The notes beneath the pieces were generated by a model, which saw only the letters and a program-made list of their open reading frames with translations, was not told where the DNA came from and did no database searches. A stretch of 64,000 nt of DNA from Buxus sempervirens. Its lineage: Eukaryota; Streptophyta; Magnoliopsida; Buxales; Buxaceae. Location: assembly GCA_947561395.2 (NCBI GenBank), contig OX387185.1, positions 31,352,213 through 31,416,212 of the forward strand, written 5' to 3'. Each line of letters begins with the position of its first letter. Positions within the stretch are counted from its first letter, which is position 1. The translations under genes were made by a program, and so were the position numbers. Shown here piece after piece: positions 39,401-48,400 of the stretch.

Positions 39401-42400
39401 CATATGATTGAGAAAATTGATAGGAAGTTGGCATCCTAGAAAAGCAATTGTCCTTGCTCTGGTGGCATTACAACTCTTATCTAGGCTTCTTATACCAACT
39501 TCATTAAAGTCTCCTTTAGTGTGGCTAGCAGTATTGATCTAGGCAATTGACTTGGAGGCTTGCAATTCCCAAATATTCTTCATCTTTTTTACTTTGAACA
39601 ACTTCTAGCTGGGGTGAAGGTGCAAAAATGTATCTCATGATCAAATGGGAGATAGCAGGTTGGGAGAAATGTAAGGTTGGAATTGTCTAGGTAACACATT
39701 GGCTAGGAGCCTAGGAACTTCACTTTTTGAGACGAATAATTGTTCTGTTTTGGGATTGAAAAAGAGGTGTTGTGGGTTATGGTAAAGTATGTCTTTCGTA
39801 ACAAATATAAATATATATATTTTGGATGTTTGTGTGTGTGTGATTATTAGCTCCTTTGATATGATGTGTGGTGCTGGAGTCCTTGGAGGGCCATGTCTTT
39901 CATCGCTCACATCTTCTATTTGTTCATTTGAGTGCACAAAATGGCACTTTTGATATTTTTTAGTTAAATTTATTTTGATAGAAATCTCTTCCCTCATTTA
40001 CCTTTATTATTCAGAACAAGGTTCATCTTACTGATTGGGCCTTCTCTTGTGCAATTTTGGGTGAATTTTGTTGGCATGAAGCTCATGCCAAGGAACTCTG
40101 AAAAAGACAAAAAATTTAGTAAGTATTGAAAAAGCCGAAAACATTAAAAAATATATATATAAAATGTAAAAATGAGAAAAATAATTTTAGGTTGAAATGG
40201 ATCGAAAGAGCTCAATATATGTATAAGAAGACAATCAACGAAAGTCAAAGCCACGCAATTTTCCTGATAAGACACGATACGAGTTGTGTATAACGATCCA
40301 AACTTCAAAATGAAAAATATGCAATCCGAGTTCAAAGGTAATATGAGATAAACATGGATGACAAAGACCTTTACAAGCTTTCGTGACTGTTTTATAATTT
40401 TTACTGAATTTTATTTTTAATGTTTATTAATATTAAATTTTTGTTTAAATAATTAGTTGTCTAAGGCATTCTTGGACGAGTAAATGACCTTCATAATCTC
40501 CCACGATCATTTACTGATTCTTTTATAATTTTTGTAAAATTTTTTTTTGATTGGTAATAAAGTGAAATATATTAATCAATCAAAAGATATCAAACAGGTA
40601 CAGGAAAGGTGTACAAACAATTTGAAGTACCCAACCCCTACAAATCCAATAAATTTTCACACGAAAGAAACTCCTGATTATCTAAACCTCTACCAGCTTT
40701 TGTACTAGAAATCCAACCAAGGAGATAGTTGAGAGCTGATTGAATTAGCTTCCTTATGGAACTAGAAGAATCATTAAATGTCCTTCTATTTCTCTCCTTC
40801 CAGATTACCCATAGAATAGCTGCCGGCGACACGTTCCAAAGAACCTTGAGACGAGAAATTATAAAATTCGTTAGTATTTTATACTGAATTTGCTTAGCCC
40901 AAAAATGTTCTGTTATTTTTCTTAATTGCATGTCATAGTTTTTAATAACTACTTCACTTTTTTATGACTTTTATTAATTTTATAATTGTTAATGTTTTAT
41001 GTGCATATAGTCTAATTATTCATCGTCCTTGGATTTTGGTCTGAACTCTGAGCTGTTTCTTCCTAATTTGTCTGCTTGAAAATTCAACTTGTATGGTTGG
41101 ATGGTCTGATTTATCATTTTCATGGGGCTTATTGTCAGTTTCACATGACCATGTTCCTGAAAGGTAGTTTGGATTACTCAGTTGAGAAAGTGCTATTGTT
41201 TATGTATAATTGTGACAGCTCTAATCTTGAAAAGGGAAAATCTATTATTTCATATGGAGTTTAAATAAGATGTTGGAGCCTAAGAATTTTCTGATTGCAA
41301 TTTCCACTGTAGAATCACTGTACTTCACTAAAATTTACTGTAAGTGGATATCATGTTTTCTATTCAGGTTGCAACAGGGCAAGTTGCCAGCACCGGAATG
41401 GTTGCCTTGAGCTATGTTCAGAAGGTATCCGAGAAGGTATTAATGCCAACTTTTGCTTAATCATTTGTGACTTGCATTCCACAACAAAGTTATACATTCT
41501 AGTTGCTTTACTATTTTCCATCCAGGTTTCTCTAGCATCAGATTTCATGTACAACTATATGTCAAGAGATGTGACGGCGAGTTTTGGCTATGATTACATA
41601 TTACGACAGGTTACCTCTAAAGCTCTACTATTGTCCTACGATGTCCATGCTTGAAATGAATTCTTTCATCTTATCTGTTAGGTGTCTTCCATCTTGTTCT
41701 GTACAGAATTCCAAGTGACTCATGAAACTATCTTCCACATTAATTACTTTAATATGAAAACTTTCTGATGTATATTTGGGTGTTGATTTTTTATATATTT
41801 TTACATGGTTATCATTTCTTTCTGCTGTTGCTGTGGCTATTGTTATGTTGAAAATGTGCTGAGTCTCAATGATGTTTTCAAACCATGTAATGTTTATTTC
41901 TAATGTGCCATTTGAATTTTTTATGTATATTTGCATGACAATTGGCAGTATGGCTCTAAAACCCTCTTTAGCTCCCAGTTCCTTACATCATCAGCTTCCA
42001 ACCCCTTTGTTAAGTCATCCCTTATTTCTATTTTTCTCCTGAAAATTATCATTTTCAGTCAATTTTTACATCTTATTTGACTGAAAGGCTAAATATTTTT
42101 GGGGGTTCTGATATTAATCCAGATCAGATTACATCATGATTTCTTGGATGGTCTAGACATCAATAATTCACAGATGCTTTAACTGTCTGGTTTGGGTTGA
42201 GGATTGAGAGTTAACTTCTGTTAAGTACAATAGAAGCTTACTGAACAACTGAGAGAGACAAATTTTGATGTGTTCTAACCATGGTTCAAAATATCGTGCC
42301 GATGTGTCATATGGACCAATCCAAAAATGGATACGTTTCAAACTATGTATCGCATATGCATGGATATACTATAAAATGGTGGATACGCACAGAAAATGGT

Positions 42401-45400
42401 GGATACATAAAATAAAAGCGAATTAGATGGAAGGATAAGCTAAAAATTTGACAAAATAAACATGTTTCTCACATCATTGGCTTACACAGAATATTTATTG
42501 GTATGGAAACAAATCGGCATACGCATAGATGAATAAAAACTTTAGAAAAAGTACTGATAGATTAATAAAAGCTATAATATTCTAGATAAACTAAAAACAA
42601 ATTAATGATATTTCCAAAAAATAATTAGATCTAGAGATTTCACTTGAAATCAATAAATTCATGTACAGGAATATTGAGTCATTTTTAAACATTAAAAAAA
42701 TAATGATTTATCAAGAAAAACTTCAACCTCCGTGAAAATTGTCAATCAATGCAATTTCTTTTTTTGATTCGTTGAAAGAAGTTGTTTCTTAAAAATTATT
42801 TGAGAAATCAGGTCGAAAGTAGGCTTCGAACAATGGAATGTAAAGTTTTTTACAAAGTACGAATTCCTTTTGGTTTGAGAGAATAGGCATTTCTTTAGAA
42901 TGGCTTATTTCGTCATTTTGTTCATTAAGCATCGACTGTATCGACTATGTATCAAGTGTATCGACAACCATATCGATTGTATCGACTGATACAATTGACT
43001 TAAGGATACATTGTTGTGTATCGTGTTGTATCACACTATACAGAATACGTATCGACCGATATGATACGATACAATATTTAGAACTATACTTCTAACCAAG
43101 GTTCGCCGTGTCGTTTTGTTGGGGTCCCTGCGTGCCATTCACTTGAATTTCGCTGGCTCGCTGCTTGTGCCACCGCATTTTTCACACTACGATGCCGAAA
43201 AATTTTAAAAAATACAAACAAATTAAAAAATATATAAAAATATTACATAATTAAAATTTTGTTATTAAAATAGGGTATATTATTATTGATGATAACTAAA
43301 AAGTTGTAATAATAAAACACACATATGCATATATAATTATATTATTAGAAATATAATAATATTATTATATAAAAGTAGAGAGGGATGAATCCTATTCATT
43401 ATGTTTATCAATGGAGGGATACCAATGGAAGTGGGGAAGGTCGCGACTCGGGTAGTAGCTAGTGGAAACCACGGGGATAAGATTTGTTGAGACTATTTGA
43501 GTTGCATTGACATTTATGTTTCATAGACATGTTTATTTGAATATTATGTTCAAAATTTATAGTATTGTTCACATAAACATATGAAATAGCTTATCGTCTG
43601 AAATTTATGGTCTAAATGTCTTTATTTGTAGTATTTATTTTACAATTTTAACATTCCTTAGGCTTACGTAAGTTTATTTAAGTTTTCTAGATTTTTCTGA
43701 AATTCTTTTTAGTTTTTTGGGGCTAGCCAGGTTGGCCTAACCCAAGTTGGCTGATACTGCCCATATTTGCTGAGTTAACTTAGTCTCAATAGGGCTGATA
43801 CTGAGCTTGACACCAAGTTTTTGAACCTTGTAACCTTGTCAATATTGTTTTTTTTATATTTGATGCTTCTTTTTTCTTAATTGTTCTCTTATTGTTTTAC
43901 TTGTCTGAAGGTGCTCTTGCTGGCACCCTTCACTTCCTTTGGTAATTTATGACACCCAACTGTCTCTTAATTCCATGACACTGGATCACGATTTTGTTCA
44001 CAATGATTGTACACAACATGCCTTGTATTCCTTACAATGGTAGTACTTTTTTGCCAAGCACTATTACACTCCGCATAATGATTCGACCTAAATGAAAAGC
44101 TACGTAAAGTTTAGGTTGAACATTACTATATTTGATTTCAAAACAATCAACAAGCCATCTTGCAACAAATTTAATCAGTTATTCAATTACTTCGAACACG
44201 TAATATAATATTAACAAAAATTATTACAAAATTTTTTTTTTCATAGTAATGATAGTATATATAAAGAAGATGGAATGTACAAGAAGTCTATAGACTCTAT
44301 ACAAACATAGCCCTCATCATGGACACTCCAACTCGAAAACCACCCTAAACCCAACCCCAGCCACCATACAATCCAACTCTAACATTTCCACCCTGAGAAT
44401 GAACAGAACACTAGTGATAAACAGACCATGGAATCGATGTTGAATAAGACATTCAACACCAAAACCAACTAACACACTCTCCTACCCCAAGGATGTCTTC
44501 TCAAAAACTACAACTAAACCATCCTCATCACCAACCATCCGCCTCAACATGGGATGAAAAAACCAGCTATGCCATTCTTGTACAATATCCGCTACACATA
44601 TGCCTTGAAACTCAGGTAGAACTATCACCCATGATGCTGCTGCAACTAAAATAGAATCGAAAACGTGCTCCACCGACAACCGAGAGTCCTAAAATATCCT
44701 CCTATTATGCTCTATCAAAATATGACATAAAATTGCGTGAAATAGGAGACTATAGATAATGTAGCCCCTCTTCCCGAATCCTCTTAACTCTCCACTAATG
44801 AAACAACACTGCTAAGGTGTCTGGTAATACCCAAGAAGCTCCAACCATCTCGACTAGCTGCATCCATATAATGTTTGCGAACCGGAGCTGTATGAAAAGA
44901 TGATCAATGCTCTTTCTGTCTTCCATACACAGAATACACACATGAGGAGATAAAGCACGTATCTTCCATCTTCTTTGGAGACGATCAGCCATATTTATCT
45001 TATATAGGATAGCAGTCCACAAGAAGGCCCTAATCTTAGGGGGAACCTTGGGTTTCCATAACTGAGATACTGTAAAGGATAGTGGATGGGGAGACCTATT
45101 CTGATTGAGCAACTTGAAGAAGGATTTACAAGAAAAGGTGCTAGACGGAGAAAGGTACCAGATCAGCAAATCATCATTAGACGGATCAATAGAGACATCC
45201 TTCAACTTATCTAGAAGAGAAGCAAGATCTTGCAATTCTATGGAACAAAGGTTTCTCCTAAAAGCCAAATTCCATGAGCCTCAGTTGGGAGAGAACTTTT
45301 TCCCCATTGAGGTGGAACTAAATACATGCATGAAAAGCTGTGTGATTGTATTATTTTCAGTTTGTTTGGTTTATTTTTACATATTTATCTTAAGCCAATT

Positions 45401-48400
45401 TGATTTCTTGTTCGGTTTTCAGTTTGGTTTGGGAACTAATGGAAGCCTCAACTGTAAATGGAACTAAAATAGCTGGGTTTTTAAGTTTTCAAACCATAAT
45501 AGAACCAAACTAGAGAAAAACTGAACCAAACCATTTTTTTGTTCGGTTTGGTTTTGTTTTTTTGTTTTTTTTTTAAATTTGTCTCTTTTCTTAGCTTTTT
45601 TTGATAACTGATTCTTCTCTTTTCTTAATTGTTCTCTTGCTCTACTACCAGTTTGAAGGTGATCTTGCATAGAACCCTTCACTTCCTCTGGTACTTTGTG
45701 ACATCCAATCCAAGTTTCTCACATTTCTTGTTTGTTAGATGTTTTTTTAAGTCAAGTGATGCTACTTCATGTATTTCACAGTAATTACACAAAACATGCC
45801 ATGTGCTTCCTCCAATGGCTGTACCTTGTTGCTAAGAACTATTAAACTCTTGTGACATGATTGAACCTAAAGGAAAAGCAGCATAAAGTTTAGGTTTCAC
45901 GTTACAATAATTGATTTTAAAGCAATCTACAAATCATCTTGCCACAAATTTATTCAGTTATGAGAGCGCACAATATAATATTACTTAAAACTTATTACAA
46001 AAATAGTATGTAAAATAATAGAACGGGCACCATAGTTCTAAAACATTTTGATGATCTGTTCATGTGGATTGAAATGAATATTGGAGATTAATGACGATGA
46101 AACATATTAATGCAGTTTTTAATATGTAATAAACATTTAATAAAATGTAATGGATATACTATATATGTGATATTTAGTAAAAATACATCAAAATTTATAA
46201 ACCTTGAAAAAATAAAATAACTAATAGTCATTGAAATTTGTAATGCCCTGGATCCGGTTTGTTCATTAAAGATATAAACACGTCTCTGGAGTGTTATGTA
46301 TGGGCCCAATTGTTCATACCAAAACTCATAACAACCAATCATGAGTAGTATATCAGAATGCAGAAATTTAAAACTTCTATTAAAGCGTCGGAAAATCTAA
46401 TCAATATCATAATTGCAATGTATATCATGAATTCAATCTAATAAGTCTGATACCCTCAAAAATTTAAACTGCAATTGTTACAAGTTCAATCACCAAAATA
46501 TCCATCAAATATAAACCTACAAAGTCTATGGATGGTAGTAATCCTTTGCTCTATAGAGGTCCTCTGGCTCTACCCCAGTAATCGTGTCCTCTCCGAGAGT
46601 AGCTGAAAACAAAACAAAACTGGTATGAGATAAAAATATCATAGTATGTAGTACATGCATGCTAAAACATTTTATTACATTTCTAAACATATGCCACGAT
46701 AAATGTATATAATCATATTAATATCAAATCACGTAGAATCCAATAAAACCAAATACGATCATAAACAATTTCGATAAACCAACTGTTCAATCAAACCAAA
46801 TAGTTGAATCCCAAACCAATCAAGTGTTAACATAGGCCAATGTTATGTAATTCATTTTAATTGAGTAATAGACATGCTATAGCCAAATCCATGCCTCCAT
46901 ATATATAGTCTGGCCTACTCAGGCTTTCGTCATCCAATGCCGGCCTACTCCGGGTTTCGGCATTGACAACACCTGCTTACTCAGGGTTTAGGTGCTGTTC
47001 TACACCAGCAGTGGCAACATTAATGGCTATAAAATTACATCAATAAAGTAATCATTACATTATTAAGCTTAAGCAATGGATCCAATACAAGCTAAGCCAA
47101 TTTAGATAAAACAAAGCCAACATGTAAACTAATGTGTTCAAACATATAATCATGGGTCAATCACGACCAAATCCACTCCATCATGGAGGATATCAAGTTC
47201 ATGCCTTCAAGACAGATTTCAAGTAACAGATTTAATGTTTATATTAACTCCATGAGATAAGACAAGCAGCCCAAATCTGTCCAAAATTCCAAAATTGAGC
47301 TCAATTTACCCAAATCAGTAGGAAATCATATTTGTGCAATTCCAGAAGGTAAAACATGTTTCTGAGCAACTAATACAGGTGTAGGAATCTTCCAATTCAA
47401 TTAAAAACAAGAGAAAGAACATAATCTCACTAAAATTTCAAATCAAGAACGATTTCAGTAGAACGTGCCCAAAATCGATAAATTTATTCGGCCACTGGAA
47501 ATCACTTCTAGAGACTTAAAACCTATTTGTACATATGTGGGATTAGCCCAAAAATCATTTTGCATCGAGTCCAAGCTCATTCCTAAGATCTACAGAAAAA
47601 CATAGAAGGGCGCTTGACATGTTGCTCAATAGCTGTTGAGCAACCTTGTAATTTAATTTTAATTAAATTATCCGATAACATTCGCTAGAGAGGACCGCTC
47701 GAGCGGCTTCCGGCGGCTTCCAGCGGTTGTTTTTGTCTCAAGAACATAGATGGGTGCTTGACCCTGCGCTTGAGCGCGGGGTCTTGTGGCGCTGAAGATA
47801 TTCCGATCGTGAAGTTGCTTGATTCTGTAACTTCAATTTCGTCCACTCTGACCCAAGTGTAATTGTTCTAAAAACCTCGTCTAAGTTTCAAAACGTCTTT
47901 AAACTACAAATTTAAACGTCTTTAAACTACAAATTTATGCTCAAATGCTTAATTTAAGAAGATCCACATCTAATTTTAGAATTTATTTCATTCGAACAAC
48001 CAAACGGAGTTCTTCTTCAACCATGATCAAATTTCAATCCAAAACGAAATTCATGCAATAATTTTGGTTAGAAAGGTGATACTTACCTGATTGAAGCTCG
48101 TATCCTGCTCCTAATAGGTCTGAGTTTCCGGATCTCCTTCTCTCTCAACCAATCCTTCACTCAGCTGATCTATAGATTCAAAATTAAACCAAAAATTCTA
48201 TCAAATTTATCCAGATCTGATTCATTTCTTAAATTCTTTGATGCATTCTATAGGTTAATGAATTCTAAACTAAATCTCACCTGAGTTCTTCACTGATCTG
48301 TCCGAATTCTCAAATCTTTTCTCTGTTTCCAGCAATTCCACTCCTAAGATCCAATCCTCTTCCAATTTAGACTTCAGATTCAATCGGCCATTGAAGAGAA

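Larger units (their letters stand above)
31019..41367 (+). other. TOM40 intron 7 (10349 bp)
   Basis: Contains a LINE (about 32430-33420) with a small LINE insert, a compound LTR element (33968-39024) with a large inverted repeat, and an antisense LINE tail (40541-40935). Stretches 31019-32430 and 39030-40540 hold no placeable gene or element. Confidence 0.9.

Noticed and set aside
45340-45560. Inverted GGTTTGG/CCAAACC motifs
   Set aside because: Short low-complexity motifs common in plant DNA; no element ends or flanking duplication seen.
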